From assembly GCF_026126425.1 (NCBI RefSeq), contig NZ_JAFMPW010000004.1, positions 1-64,000 on the forward strand: a stretch of DNA of 64,000 bases, in the 5' to 3' direction. Made by a program: the position numbers and the translations under genes. The notes below the pieces were generated by a model. That model had not been told where the DNA came from. It ran no database searches and was given only the letters and a program-made list of their open reading frames with translations. Of this stretch, positions 8,844-18,434 are shown in pieces. Source of the DNA: Muriicola sp. Z0-33 (GTDB lineage: Bacteria; Bacteroidota; Bacteroidia; Flavobacteriales; Flavobacteriaceae). Within the stretch, counting starts at the first letter, position 1, and every line of letters begins with the position of its first letter.

Positions 8844-10178
8844 TTATAGGTTCTTAATTCCTTCTTTAAATTGATTTCCCCTATCCTCATAGTTTTTAAA
8901 CAGGTCAAAACTGGCACAGGCCGGAGACAATAACACAGTATCTCCACGCTCCGCAATTTTGTATGCCACCTTAACCGCCTCGCTCATTGCAAAAGTCTCT
9001 ACCATTAGATCCACCACATTACCGAAAGCATCTTTGATCTTGGAGTTGTCTAATCCCAGGCATATAATAGCCTTTACTTTTTCTCGAACAAGTGGCATCA
9101 ACTCCTTGTAATCATTCCCTTTATCTACACCACCTACTATCCACACGGTTGGGGTACTCATGCTGTCCAGAGCATAATAGGTAGCATTAACATTGGTAGC
9201 TTTAGAATCATTGATATACTGCACATGATGAATTTTCAGCACTTTTTCCAAGCGGTGCTCTACCCCCTGGAAGTTTGCAACACATTCTCTTATTGTTTCT
9301 TTGCGAATTCCTACCAACTTGGCAACCGTAGCCGCAGCCATAGTATTCTTTAAGTTGTGTTTACCTTCTAAGGCCAGATTGTCTGTTCTCATTTCCAGTA
9401 TGTTTTTGTCTGTTATGATTTCGATACTATTATTTTTTAAACTCGCTCCCTCCGATATGGATTTCTCCAATGAGAAGGGCATTAATTTTGATTTGATCGG
9501 GTGTTTTTTTAACCAATTGGCTAATGTCTCATCGTCTGCGTCATAGACAAAATAATCGCCAGGAGCCTGATTTTTAGCTATTTGAAATTTGGATGCTACA
9601 TACTTCTCAAAGGAATATTCATATCTGTCCAAATGATCAGGGCTAATATTGGTTATGATGGCGATATCTGGTTTAAAGTCTACAATGCCGTCTAACTGAA
9701 AACTACTGATCTCCAGCACGTAATACTCATGATCTTTCTCTGCTACCATTTTAGCAAAACTGTCTCCGATGTTCCCCGCCATCCCCACATTTAGTCCTCC
9801 ATTTTTTAAAATATGGTAGGTGAGCATTGTCGTAGTGGTCTTCCCATTGCTTCCCGTAATCCCGATGATCTTGGCATCGGTATATTTTGATGCAAATTCA
9901 ATCTCAGATATTACCGGCGTACCCTGGTCTATTAGCTTTTTTATCAGGGGAATAGTATCCGGTATTCCCGGACTCTTCATTACCAGGTCGGCATTTAAAA
10001 TAGCCGCCTCCGTATGCTGTTCTTCCTCCCAATCTATATCAAAATGTGTAAGAACGTTTCGGTACTTCTCTGTTATTTTCCCTTTGTCTGAAACAAAGAC
10101 CTCATATCCTTTTTGTTTCCCTAATACAGCGGTGCCCATGCCACTTTCTCCACCGCCCAAAATCACCAACCTGGCCAT
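8844..10178 (-). CDS. murD: UDP-N-acetylmuramoylalanine--D-glutamate ligase
   Basis: The second Mur ligase, adding D-Glu to UDP-MurNAc-L-Ala. The N-terminal dinucleotide-like motif VILGGGESGMGTAVL (about 5-19), the ATP loop GITGSNGKTTTTML (about 109-122), the motif ITNISPDHLDRY and the C-terminal INDSKATNVNATYYAL are those of MurD. Its 444 residues are normal. It directly abuts mraY: the start at 10178 follows the mraY stop with no spacer, and ftsW follows after 3 bp. Confidence 0.96.
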   Translation of the reverse strand: MARLVILGGGESGMGTAVLGKQKGYEVFVSDKGKITEKYRNVLTHFDIDWEEEQHTEAAILNADLVMKSPGIPDTIPLIKKLIDQGTPVISEIEFASKYTDAKIIGITGSNGKTTTTMLTYHILKNGGLNVGMAGNIGDSFAKMVAEKDHEYYVLEISSFQLDGIVDFKPDIAIITNISPDHLDRYEYSFEKYVASKFQIAKNQAPGDYFVYDADDETLANWLKKHPIKSKLMPFSLEKSISEGASLKNNSIEIITDKNILEMRTDNLALEGKHNLKNTMAAATVAKLVGIRKETIRECVANFQGVEHRLEKVLKIHHVQYINDSKATNVNATYYALDSMSTPTVWIVGGVDKGNDYKELMPLVREKVKAIICLGLDNSKIKDAFGNVVDLMVETFAMSEAVKVAYKIAERGDTVLLSPACASFDLFKNYEDRGNQFKEGIKNL

Positions 10179-11399
10179 CTATCTCACTTTTAGGGTAACA
10201 AAAGTTATAATGGCCAAGAGTATTCCAATAATCCAAAACCTCGTTACTATCTTACTCTCGTGGTATCCTTTTTTCTGATAATGATGATGCAGCGGCGACA
10301 TCAGAAAAATTCGTTTGCCTTCCCCTGTTTTATTCTTGGTATACTTGAAATAGCTCACTTGCATCATTACTGATAGCGACTCTGCAAAAAATATCCCACA
10401 CAACAGTGGTATCAGTAATTCTTTACGAACAATAATTGCGATTACCGCAATTACCCCTCCAATAGTTAGGCTACCGGTATCTCCCATAAAAACTTGAGCC
10501 GGAAAGGCGTTATACCATAAAAATCCTACAAGGCCTCCAACAAATGCGGCTATAAAAACCAGAAGTTCACCAGCCCTTGGGATATAAAAAATATCCAGGT
10601 AGTCCGAAAAAATGATATTACCAGAAACCCAGGCAAAAATGCCCAGGGTCAAAGCAATTATGGCAGATGTTCCTGCCGCCAAGCCATCAATACCATCGGT
10701 GAGATTGGCACCATTAGAAACCGCAGTAACGATAAATATTACTATAGGAATAAATAATAACCAGGCATATTTCTCGGCACCTGGACCAATCCAGGTTATT
10801 AAATCTGTATAGTCTAATTCATTATTTTTAAAGAAAGGGACATTGGTTTTAATAGATTTAACTTCCTGACCCTCTACCTCTTCAACAGTGTACTGTTCGG
10901 TTATCATGGTCTTGTTCTTTTCTTTCATGGTAACCTCCGAATGAAAGTATAAGGTTGCCCCTACCATTAGACCCAATACTACCTGACCCAAGACCTTAAA
11001 GCGACCTTTGAGCCCCTTTTTATTCTTCTTAAATATTTTAATATAATCATCGATAAAGCCAATGGCTCCCATCCATAGGGTGGTGACGATCAGCAGTACG
11101 ATATAAATGTTATCCAGTTGAGCAAAAAGCAAAACAGGTATTAGCGTAGACATGATAATGATCAACCCTCCCATAGTTGGCGTACCAGACTTCTGTTTTT
11201 GCCCTTCCAATCCAAGGTCTCGCACTGTTTCGCCAATTTGCTTTCTTTTCAGGAAGAGAATGATCCTTTTACCAAAAGTCGTGGCCAATATCAGGGAAAA
11301 CAAAACAGCCATGGCCGCCCTAAATGTCAGAAACTGAAATAGGGTAGCTCCAGGGAACTGGTACTGTTTTTCCAAATATTCGAACAGATAGTAGAGCAT
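10179..11399 (-). CDS. mraY: Phospho-MurNAc-pentapeptide transferase MraY
   Basis: A polytopic membrane enzyme transferring phospho-MurNAc-pentapeptide to undecaprenyl phosphate, forming lipid I. The family motifs FIDDYIKI (the Mg2+ Asp pair) near residue 115, [12 protein letters not shown] near 232, and the HHHYQKKG segment near 372 are all present, with about ten hydrophobic segments. At 406 residues it is longer than E. coli MraY (360); the extra stretch is a roughly 50-residue hydrophilic insertion (about 155-205, beginning [11 protein letters not shown]) between membrane segments, which occurs in Bacteroidota MraY. Confidence 0.95.
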   Translation of the reverse strand: MLYYLFEYLEKQYQFPGATLFQFLTFRAAMAVLFSLILATTFGKRIILFLKRKQIGETVRDLGLEGQKQKSGTPTMGGLIIIMSTLIPVLLFAQLDNIYIVLLIVTTLWMGAIGFIDDYIKIFKKNKKGLKGRFKVLGQVVLGLMVGATLYFHSEVTMKEKNKTMITEQYTVEEVEGQEVKSIKTNVPFFKNNELDYTDLITWIGPGAEKYAWLLFIPIVIFIVTAVSNGANLTDGIDGLAAGTSAIIALTLGIFAWVSGNIIFSDYLDIFYIPRAGELLVFIAAFVGGLVGFLWYNAFPAQVFMGDTGSLTIGGVIAVIAIIVRKELLIPLLCGIFFAESLSVMMQVSYFKYTKNKTGEGKRIFLMSPLHHHYQKKGYHESKIVTRFWIIGILLAIITFVTLKVR

Positions 11400-11420
11400 G
11401 TGGGTTTACTGTATTACTGT

Positions 11421-12884
11421 TTACTTATTAAGACTGGTCAAAACTTCTTTAACCATCTTAAAATCATCAAAATCTATACGCTTTCCATTTGTTTCCTGAT
11501 AGGTTTCGTGACCTTTACCAGCTACCAAAATGATATCATTGGCAATGGCTAACTGACAGGCAGTTTTAATGGCCTGCTCCCTATTCTCTATAGATAGGAT
11601 TTTATTAAAATTTTGTGGTTCAACTCCGGCCTCCATTTCTTCAATAATCGTGTTGGGAGGCTCTGTTCTGGGGTTATCGGAGGTAAATATGGCCTTATTG
11701 CTCATATCTGAAGCGATATGACCCATTACCGGACGCTTAGACTTGTCACGATCACCACCACACCCCACTACGGTGATGACGTTTTCATTTCCAGTCCTCA
11801 ATGCATTGATAGTATCAAGTACATTTTTTAACGCGTCCGGCGTATGGGCATAATCGACTATAGCCGTAATTCTTTCTTTTGATATATAATATTGAAATCT
11901 TCCATCTACATTTTCTAACTCGCTCAGTAGCCTCAGAATTTCTAACTTCTCAAGTCCAAGCAAATCAGCTGTCGCATAAATTGCCAGAATGTTATAGGCA
12001 TTAAAGCGCCCGATTAACTTTGTCCAGAGCTCGTTATCATCAATTTTCAGCAATTGTCCGTTAAATTGATTTTCCAACACTTGTGCGCGGTAATCTGCAT
12101 AGGTTTTTAATGCATAGGTAAACTTTCTACCCTTTGTATTCTGCAGCATCACCAAACCATTTTTGTCATCCAGGTTGGAAAGTGCAAAGGCATTTTTCGG
12201 AAGATTGTCAAAAAGCTCCTTCTTTGTATCCCTATATTCTGCAAAAGTCTTGTGATAGTCCAGATGATCATGCGAAAGGTTGGTAAAAATAGCCCCTTCA
12301 AAAATTAACCCATCTGCCCTTTTCTGGGCGATACCATGAGAACTCACTTCCATAAAACAAAACTCAACTCCTTCATCATTCATTAATTTGAGGAATTTGT
12401 TGATAGTGAGCGCATCCGGAGTTGTATGGCTGGTTGTATACTCCCTATCATCTACCATTATCTTTATGGTAGATAATAAGCCAACCTTGTATCCAGCTTT
12501 TTTAAACAATTGGTATAACAGGCTGGTTACCGTAGTCTTACCATTGGTTCCTGTTACCCCTACTAGTTTTAGATTTTTCGACGGATTTTCATAGTAATTT
12601 GAAGCCATTATGGCCAGTGCCGCCTGACCCTCCTTTACCTCAATATAGGTGATATTATCGGCCATTTTACCAGGCAGTTCTTCGCATACGATGGCGGTAG
12701 CGCCCCTAGTAATAGCCGTATCAATATATTTGTGCCCGTCGGTTAAAGTTCCTTTTATGGCCACAAAAACATCGTTCTTTACAACTTCTCTTGAGTCGAA
12801 ACATATGGCATTGATTTCAATGCCGGTGGTACCGCTAACTGCCGTAAGCCCTACTCCATATAATATGTCTTTTAGCAACTTCAT
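11421..12884 (-). CDS. murE: UDP-MurNAc-tripeptide synthetase MurE
   Basis: The Mur ligase adding the third residue of the stem peptide. The ATP loop GVTGTNGKTTVTSLL lies near residue 109, the motif THLSHDHLDYH appears as TNLSHDHLDYH, and the substrate-selecting motif is DNPRTEPP, where DNPR marks meso-diaminopimelate ligases as opposed to lysine ligases. The product therefore predicts meso-DAP peptidoglycan. Its 487 residues fit. It overlaps the ftsI stop by 4 nt and precedes mraY by 21 bp. Confidence 0.96.
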   Translation of the reverse strand: MKLLKDILYGVGLTAVSGTTGIEINAICFDSREVVKNDVFVAIKGTLTDGHKYIDTAITRGATAIVCEELPGKMADNITYIEVKEGQAALAIMASNYYENPSKNLKLVGVTGTNGKTTVTSLLYQLFKKAGYKVGLLSTIKIMVDDREYTTSHTTPDALTINKFLKLMNDEGVEFCFMEVSSHGIAQKRADGLIFEGAIFTNLSHDHLDYHKTFAEYRDTKKELFDNLPKNAFALSNLDDKNGLVMLQNTKGRKFTYALKTYADYRAQVLENQFNGQLLKIDDNELWTKLIGRFNAYNILAIYATADLLGLEKLEILRLLSELENVDGRFQYYISKERITAIVDYAHTPDALKNVLDTINALRTGNENVITVVGCGGDRDKSKRPVMGHIASDMSNKAIFTSDNPRTEPPNTIIEEMEAGVEPQNFNKILSIENREQAIKTACQLAIANDIILVAGKGHETYQETNGKRIDFDDFKMVKEVLTSLNK

Positions 12885-14887
12885 GAAAGTTCCAGAACAA
12901 TTAGTTCAACTTTACTTAAATCTGTCCCGTGAGAGATCGACTGTTTTCTGACTTTCCCATTTCCTTTTACTTCGACTTTTAATCCCAGGTTTTCCAGAAT
13001 TGCAATAGCGTCCATTCCGCTCATCCCACGAACATTAGGTACTTTGTTATATTGTTTTTGTGCTTCCGAGTAAAAACGTTCATAATCCTGATCAGCACTC
13101 ACACTTTTTGGCTCAAGAGACTCTACTTCATCTACCAAAGGATTATTTGCATAAATTTTACGGGCCACTGATTTAAATACCGGACCTGAAACATCTGCTC
13201 CGTAATACCCCACACTTTTATCCGGCTCATGGATGACCACAATGCAGGAATATTTAGGACTTTCAGCCGGAAAATACCCAGCGAAAGTGGAGATGTACTT
13301 TAGCTTATCCGGATCTTTGGATACATAATTTTTTTGAGCTGTTCCCGTTTTACCGGCCATAGAAAAGTTTGGGGAATACAAGCGGTGCCCTGTTCCGTGT
13401 TCTTTCTCTACAACATTTTTCAGTAGCTGTTGTAACTGGCTGGCCGTTTCTTTGGAACAGATAGAGGGATTTAGCACCTCCTTATCAAACTTATGAATGG
13501 TTTTATTCCATTCCTTAACTTCCTTTATGAGTCTTGGGCGAAGCATTTCACCATCATTCGCGATGGCGTTATAAAATGCCAGGGTCTGTAATGGGGTAAG
13601 CGAAACTTCATATCCATGAGACATCCAGGCTAAAGAAATACCAGACCATCCCTTGCTCCCTGGAGATCTCAGGACCGGCACTCCTTCTCCCTTAATTGGC
13701 ATTCCTAATTCCCGGTCTAGTCGCATACTCTTGAGGCGCTTAACAAAGGCACTTGGCTTCTGTTTGTAATTCTCATGTATAATCTTGGCAAACGCCGTAT
13801 TTGAGGACACTTCAAATGCTTTGGCTACAGATATTTTTCCATATCCACCGTGTTTAGAGTCACGAACAATTCTATCATATACCCGCCATCTCCCTTTTTC
13901 CGTATCTATGATTTTGCTCGTGTCAATTACCTGATCTTCTAAAGCGGCTGCCAAACTCATTAATTTAAAAGTAGATCCGGGTTCATGCGATTCTCCAATG
14001 GCATAATTTAGACGTTCATAGTATTTGCCTTCTGTAGTTCTTCCCAAATTGGAAATTGCTTTAATTTCGCCTGTCTTTGTCTCCATGACAATAACACAAC
14101 CATGATCCGCCTTATATTTCTCTAATTGCCCCAATAAAGCGTGGTGAGCTATATCTTGTATATTGATATCGATAGTGGAAATAACATCGTAACCATCCTT
14201 GGGTTCAACTATATTATCGTTGCCAATTGGTTTCCACTGACCCTTGGCAATTTTTTGTTTTAACCTTTTTCCCTCTACCCCCCGTAAGTACTGTCCGAAG
14301 GCACCTTCGAGTCCAACTCTGGTCGGATACCCGTTTTCATCAAAGCGCTCATAACCAATACTGCGTTCGGCGATTTTTCCAAGCGGATGTTCTCTAACCG
14401 TCTTTTGTTCTACAATTAGTCCGCCCTTATAGGGACCCATATTAAACAGCGGAAGTACTTTTACCGCCATATATTCGGAATAATCCAAATTCCTGGCCAC
14501 AAGGGCATACCGGTTTTTATTAATTTTCGCCTTACGCAGCAATTGCTCGTAATGCCCGACAGGTTTAGTCAGGAGGTTGCTCAATGCTTGTGAAAGCGGG
14601 CCAACCTTGGCTTCAAAATCAGCTTCCTTCACAGTAACTGCATCAAATCTTATTGAATAACGAGACACTGAGGTAGCCAAGAGGCTCCCATCATCAGAAT
14701 AAAGATTACCACGGTTGGGTGCAATGGTAAACATCTTCTCTGTTCGCTCCAGGGCCAACTCCTTGTATTTATCCCCATGCACCATTTGGATACTCACAAG
14801 TTTTACAACAACTGCAACGGCGAACAGAAACAGGCATCCGGCCACCACATATAGTCTTGTTAAGATGTTTTTCTTAGTTATTGCCAC
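12881..14887 (-). CDS. ftsI: Septal penicillin-binding protein FtsI/PBP3 with PASTA domain
   Basis: A class B penicillin-binding protein that crosslinks septal peptidoglycan. It has one N-terminal membrane anchor (about 9-31), a dimerisation domain, and a transpeptidase with SxxK in PGSTFKLMS (catalytic Ser near 303), the second motif SSNTAF near 355, and the KTG motif AGKTGTAQK near 513. The last about 60 residues (KVPNVRGMSGMDAIAILENLG onward, residues 609-629 and after) form a single PASTA repeat. PASTA is common in Gram-positive PBPs and in Bacteroidota FtsI but absent from E. coli PBP3. The gene follows ftsL without a gap. Confidence 0.95.
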   Translation of the reverse strand: MAITKKNILTRLYVVAGCLFLFAVAVVVKLVSIQMVHGDKYKELALERTEKMFTIAPNRGNLYSDDGSLLATSVSRYSIRFDAVTVKEADFEAKVGPLSQALSNLLTKPVGHYEQLLRKAKINKNRYALVARNLDYSEYMAVKVLPLFNMGPYKGGLIVEQKTVREHPLGKIAERSIGYERFDENGYPTRVGLEGAFGQYLRGVEGKRLKQKIAKGQWKPIGNDNIVEPKDGYDVISTIDINIQDIAHHALLGQLEKYKADHGCVIVMETKTGEIKAISNLGRTTEGKYYERLNYAIGESHEPGSTFKLMSLAAALEDQVIDTSKIIDTEKGRWRVYDRIVRDSKHGGYGKISVAKAFEVSSNTAFAKIIHENYKQKPSAFVKRLKSMRLDRELGMPIKGEGVPVLRSPGSKGWSGISLAWMSHGYEVSLTPLQTLAFYNAIANDGEMLRPRLIKEVKEWNKTIHKFDKEVLNPSICSKETASQLQQLLKNVVEKEHGTGHRLYSPNFSMAGKTGTAQKNYVSKDPDKLKYISTFAGYFPAESPKYSCIVVIHEPDKSVGYYGADVSGPVFKSVARKIYANNPLVDEVESLEPKSVSADQDYERFYSEAQKQYNKVPNVRGMSGMDAIAILENLGLKVEVKGNGKVRKQSISHGTDLSKVELIVLELS

Positions 14888-15208
14888 TTATTCATTAATA
14901 GATGTTACCCTAATTTTTTTTGGCGGAGTCTCAGACGGATACAATTCTTCTTCTCCTAATACTTCAGTAATCTTAGACTCCAGTTTAAGACGCTGCAGGT
15001 CTTTATGCAGATCTACAAATTCACTTCTCAATTCTTTTACCTCTTCATTTAGTGCTGCTACCTTATGTACTTTTCGATCCGCACTATGTGCGCTTGCTAT
15101 CATTACGGCGGCAAGAAACGAGGCGAAAATGATAAACATCCAATTCTTGGGAGCATCCCCGCTAACCAGAAATTTTCCTTTTAGAATGTCTAATAATCCT
15201 TTTCTCAT
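14888..15208 (-). CDS. ftsL: FtsL-like division protein
   Basis: A small bitopic protein of 106 residues with a short cytoplasmic N terminus, one membrane segment at about 22-41 (NWMFIIFASFLAAVMIASAH) and a periplasmic coiled coil with a heptad-like pattern (VAALNEEVKELRSEFVDLHK and on). Sequence conservation is low, as is usual for FtsL; size, topology and position between rsmH and ftsI support the call. It would form the FtsQ-FtsL-FtsB complex that activates FtsW/FtsI. Confidence 0.85.
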   Translation of the reverse strand: MRKGLLDILKGKFLVSGDAPKNWMFIIFASFLAAVMIASAHSADRKVHKVAALNEEVKELRSEFVDLHKDLQRLKLESKITEVLGEEELYPSETPPKKIRVTSINE

Positions 15209-15224
15209 TGCACTAAAACTATTT

Positions 15225-16130
15225 TTACAAGCGTTCAGCCACTCGTAATTTGGCGCTACGCGCCCTGCTATTTATGGCGATCTCCTTGGGAGATGGCACT
15301 ATCAATTTTCCTACTTTCTTAAATGGCACATTGATATTGCCATAAAAGTCTTTTTCGGGTTCTCCTTCGAAAAGACCAGACCTGATGAATCTTTTAACGA
15401 GGCGATCTTCCAAAGAATGATAACTCAGAACACTTATCCGGCCCCCACTATTCAATAATTGAGGTGTTTGAGATAAAAACTCCTTGATTACCTCTATTTC
15501 CTCATTTACCTCGATTCTAATTGCCTGATAGATCTGGGCCAAAATTTTATGCTCCCGGTGTTTTGGTAAAAATTTTTGCAAAACCACCTTTAATCTGGCC
15601 GTTGTCGTAATTGGTTTTTCCGATCTTCCACTTACCAGTGCTCTTGCAAGAGCAGCCGCATTTCTCAGATCACCATAATCTAACAATACCCTTCGCAGTT
15701 CATCCTGGGAATACTCATTTACCACCTCATATGCAGAAATATTGGTTTTCTTGCTCATTCTCATATCGAGTGCCGCGTCGAACCTGGTAGAAAATCCCCG
15801 TTCAGGAACGTCGAACTGATGAGAAGAAACCCCAAAATCTGCCAGGATCCCATCTACTTTCCGAATGCCATAGAACTTTAAAAACTGTGTGATATACCTG
15901 AAATTCTCGTTTATCAGAGTAAATCTTTCATCATCTATTGTATTTGCCAACGCATCTTCATCCTGGTCAAAGGCAAATAACTTCCCATCACTTCCCAGTC
16001 TATTCAATATTTCCCTGGAATGCCCGCCTCCACCAAAAGTGACATCGACATAAATTCCAGAACTTTTAATACTGAGGCCATTTACTGCCTCCATCAGCAA
16101 TACAGGATTATGGTAACTCATCGCCATCAT
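15225..16130 (-). CDS. rsmH: 16S rRNA m4C1402 methyltransferase RsmH
   Basis: A SAM-dependent methyltransferase that modifies C1402 in the decoding centre of 16S rRNA. Motifs seen: the opening YHNPVLLMEAVNGL, the SAM-binding GGGGHSREIL near residue 34, FDQDEDALA near 54, GILADFGVSSHQFD near 101, and ISVLSYHSLEDRLVKRF near 233. Its 301 residues are typical. The frame overlaps mraZ; the start at 16130 has in-frame alternatives, with the third ATG at 16121 leaving a 14-nt overlap that fits translational coupling. Confidence 0.96.
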   Translation of the reverse strand: MMAMSYHNPVLLMEAVNGLSIKSSGIYVDVTFGGGGHSREILNRLGSDGKLFAFDQDEDALANTIDDERFTLINENFRYITQFLKFYGIRKVDGILADFGVSSHQFDVPERGFSTRFDAALDMRMSKKTNISAYEVVNEYSQDELRRVLLDYGDLRNAAALARALVSGRSEKPITTTARLKVVLQKFLPKHREHKILAQIYQAIRIEVNEEIEVIKEFLSQTPQLLNSGGRISVLSYHSLEDRLVKRFIRSGLFEGEPEKDFYGNINVPFKKVGKLIVPSPKEIAINSRARSAKLRVAERL

Positions 16131-16572
16131 CCCCCATTACCTCCTCTGCCAACGCAGCAAAATTCTCTGCGGTTTCATCAATAACTTTTTCATAGCTATC
16201 CTTATCCCATATCTCTACTATATTGATAGCTGAACTAAGAACCACTTCCTTCTTAATCCCGGCTATAGCCACCAGATTTCTAGGTATAAGCAATCTGCCA
16301 GTAGCATCTATTTCGACTGGTTTAACCCCAGCTGAAAATCTTCTGATAAAATCATTATTCTTTTTCTTGAACCTGTTTTTCTTATTCATTTTCTGCATAA
16401 GAAGGTTCCACTCCTCCATCGGGTACAATTCCAGGCAAGGTTGAAAAACAGAGCGTTTTATGACAAAGCCCTTGTTAAGAACAGGGGCCATCTGATTTTT
16501 AAGGGTCACAGGTATCATTACCCGGCCCTTTGCATCGGCTTTACAATCATATGTTCCTATAAAACTTATCAC
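16108..16572 (-). CDS. mraZ: Transcriptional regulator MraZ
   Basis: The DNA-binding regulator at the head of the dcw cluster, with two AbrB/MraZ-type swapped-hairpin domains (about 5-55 and 80-125). The signature DxKGR appears as DCKADAKGRVMIP in the first domain and DATGRLLIP in the second. Its 154 residues are usual. In E. coli and Mycoplasma MraZ binds direct repeats upstream of its own gene; here three 10-bp repeats lie 48-78 bp upstream (separate entry), so autoregulation is likely. Confidence 0.95.
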   Translation of the reverse strand: MISFIGTYDCKADAKGRVMIPVTLKNQMAPVLNKGFVIKRSVFQPCLELYPMEEWNLLMQKMNKKNRFKKKNNDFIRRFSAGVKPVEIDATGRLLIPRNLVAIAGIKKEVVLSSAINIVEIWDKDSYEKVIDETAENFAALAEEVMGDDGDELP

Positions 16573-16602
16573 CTAAAATTGGTTGGTCGCTAATAATAAA
16601 CT

Positions 16603-16610
16603 CAAATATA
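16603..16610 (-). promoter_or_regulatory. Probable promoter -7 element of the dcw cluster
   Basis: The minus strand reads TATATTTG at 16610-16603, an exact match to the Bacteroidota -7 consensus TAnnTTTG. Transcription would begin near 16596, giving a 5' leader of about 24 nt before mraZ. A TTTG at 16639-16636 could serve as -33 element, but its 25-nt spacing is a little long. The MraZ boxes cover that -33 region. Confidence 0.6.
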
Positions 16611-16616
16611 TAGAAT

Positions 16617-16650
16617 TTATTACCACTTATTACCACAAATTACCACTTTA
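16617..16650 (-). promoter_or_regulatory. MraZ-binding repeats (three boxes, 10-bp period)
   Basis: The minus strand carries GTGGTAATTT, GTGGTAATAA and GTGGTAATAA in direct succession, so GTGGTAA recurs at exactly 10-bp spacing (plus-strand TTACCAC at 16620, 16630 and 16640). MraZ is known to bind tandem G-rich boxes with 10-bp period upstream of mraZ. The repeats overlap the expected -33 region of the promoter, which predicts repression. Assigning them to MraZ is inference from position and period. Confidence 0.75.
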
Positions 16651-16991
16651 TTGATAAATTTTCTCGATTTTGTAGATGCGAGCTTGTAAAACACTTAGAA
16701 AAAAGGCCTTCAGAGGTAATGAGCCGTGGGAAGGATACTACAAAGTTCTATAAATTTTTAATACATCGACACTCAAATGTCATTTTTGAATTAGTACATA
16801 AATTAGCGGCTTAATTGTGCTTATTATGTATCGGTGACACAAAAGCCTTTATTAAGTCTCACATTGCCAAGTAAAAACGTGGCTTTTCATCAATGCTTTT
16901 TCTTTGAAACAGGGCTTCTTTAATAGGTGTATTGCCATATATCGTCTTTTATCGTCCAAATTAGTCTGGCAGGCTATTCTTCGGAAATGCC

Positions 16992-16999
16992 TATATTTG
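16992..16999 (+). promoter_or_regulatory. Candidate -7 promoter element for hydrolase-engB
   Basis: TATATTTG followed by C matches TAnnTTTG exactly. The expected transcription start near 17006 lies 18 nt before the ATG at 17024 but inside the longer open frame that opens at 16904. This argues that the first 40 codons of that frame are not translated. No clear TTG at the -33 spacing was found. Confidence 0.5.
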
Positions 17000-17023
17000 C
17001 GAACTGATACCAAGCTATCCTTA

Positions 17024-17788
17024 ATGGAAGATAAAATTATTACCGAAGGACAATTCAGGTACATTGAAGTTGGGGAAGGAACTCCTATGATAATTCTGCA
17101 CGGACTAATGGGCGGTCTAAGCAATTTTCATGGAGTAACAGATTATTTTCCTACTAAGGGCTACCAAGTTTTTGTCCCGGAGCTTCCCATCTACAGCATG
17201 CCCATGCTAAAAACCAACGTAAAGAATTTTGCCAAGTTTTTAGAGAAATTCATTGAGTTCAAAGGACTCAAAGACGTCATTTTATTAGGTAATTCACTTG
17301 GAGGACATATTGGTTTATTACATACTAAACTGTACCCCGAAATGGTAAAGGCCCTTGTTATCACTGGTAGTTCAGGCTTATATGAAAGCGCCATGGGAGA
17401 CGGTTACCCCAAACGGGGCGATTATGAATTTATCAAAAAGAAAGCTCAGGATGTGTTTTATGATCCGGAAGTAGCCACCAAGGAAATTGTAGATGAAGTG
17501 TTTGCCACGGTTAACGATAGAATGAAGTTGGTAAAAACACTGGCAATTGCTAAAAGTGCTATTAGGCATAATATGTCTAAAGACTTGCCAAAAATGAATA
17601 ATCCTACCTGTATCATCTGGGGTGAGAATGATACCGTTACTCCTCCTAATGTAGCTAAGGAATTTCATGAACTACTCCCCGACTCTGAACTTTTCTGGAT
17701 AGAAAAATGCGGGCATGCCCCAATGATGGAACATCCTAATGAATTCAATATTATTCTGGATGCCTGGCTGAAGAAGCGAAATTTCTAA
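17024..17788 (+). CDS. Alpha/beta-fold hydrolase
   Basis: A 254-residue hydrolase of the alpha/beta fold. It shows the oxyanion-side motif ILHGLMGGLSNF near residue 24, the nucleophile elbow LLGNSLGGHIGL with GNSLGG (Ser near 94), the acid region IIWGENDTVTPP (Asp near 205), and the catalytic His in KCGHAPMMEHP near 233, so the triad is complete. The substrate cannot be read from sequence; such proteins include esterases and C-C bond hydrolases. I start at 17024 because that ATG begins the conserved part and a promoter element lies just upstream. It precedes engB by 10 bp and is probably co-transcribed with it. Confidence 0.88.
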   Translation: MEDKIITEGQFRYIEVGEGTPMIILHGLMGGLSNFHGVTDYFPTKGYQVFVPELPIYSMPMLKTNVKNFAKFLEKFIEFKGLKDVILLGNSLGGHIGLLHTKLYPEMVKALVITGSSGLYESAMGDGYPKRGDYEFIKKKAQDVFYDPEVATKEIVDEVFATVNDRMKLVKTLAIAKSAIRHNMSKDLPKMNNPTCIIWGENDTVTPPNVAKEFHELLPDSELFWIEKCGHAPMMEHPNEFNIILDAWLKKRNF

Positions 17789-17798
17789 AACCTTCCAG

Positions 17799-18413
17799 AT
17801 GAAAATAAAGTCGGCCGACTTTGTAATAAGCAATTCCAGTGTAGAGAAATGCCCTAAGGATCCGCTGCCAGAGTATGCATTTATAGGAAGATCCAATGTG
17901 GGTAAATCTTCCCTTATTAATATGCTGACCGAAAGGAAACATCTGGCAAAAACTTCAGGGCGCCCGGGAAAAACCCAACTGATAAATCATTTTAAAATAA
18001 ACAACAATTGGTTCCTTGTAGATTTACCCGGATACGGTTATGCCCGGGTTTCCAAAAAAGCTAAAAAAACATTCCAAAAATATATTACAGATTACTTTTT
18101 AAAGCGCAAACAGTTAGTTAGTGCATTTGTTCTTATAGACATAAGACATGAACCTCAAAAAGTAGATTTAGATTTTATGGAATGGTTAGGAGAACATAGG
18201 ATTCCTTTTTCCATAATCTTTACGAAAGCAGACAAACTAAAACCTAATATGATCGAGGTAAAAGTGCAATCTTACCTGAACAAATTATTATCAGGAGCCT
18301 GGGAGGAAGTGCCACAGCATTTCGTTACTTCTTCTACCAACTTCACAGGAAGAGATGAGGTGTTGAGTTATGTGGATGACATCAACAGGGAATTTTTTGA
18401 AGCCCATGCCTAA
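17799..18413 (+). CDS. engB: Ribosome biogenesis GTPase EngB (YihA/YsxC)
   Basis: A 204-residue TRAFAC GTPase of the EngB family, needed for late steps of large-subunit assembly. G1 is GRSNVGKSSLIN (about 30-41), the switch-I Thr lies in GRPGKTQLINHF, G3 is DLPGYGYARVSK (about 75-86) and G4 is TKADKL near 148. The GYGYA form of G3 is specific to EngB. The length is typical. It follows the hydrolase closely on the plus strand. Confidence 0.95.
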   Translation: MKIKSADFVISNSSVEKCPKDPLPEYAFIGRSNVGKSSLINMLTERKHLAKTSGRPGKTQLINHFKINNNWFLVDLPGYGYARVSKKAKKTFQKYITDYFLKRKQLVSAFVLIDIRHEPQKVDLDFMEWLGEHRIPFSIIFTKADKLKPNMIEVKVQSYLNKLLSGAWEEVPQHFVTSSTNFTGRDEVLSYVDDINREFFEAHA

Positions 18414-18434
18414 ATACAGGTAAAATATTTGCCC

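Larger units (their letters stand above)
16573..17023. other. Divergent intergenic region between mraZ and the hydrolase gene
   Basis: This 451-bp AT-rich region holds the MraZ boxes and the mraZ promoter near its left end and a candidate promoter for the hydrolase gene near its right end (TATATTTG at 16992-16999). I find no further gene, RNA or repeat in 16651-16990. Confidence 0.6.

Noticed and set aside
16904-17023. 40-codon N-terminal extension of the alpha/beta hydrolase frame
   Set aside because: It contains a perfect promoter -7 element (16992-16999), is not similar to hydrolase N termini, and conserved sequence starts at the ATG at 17024.
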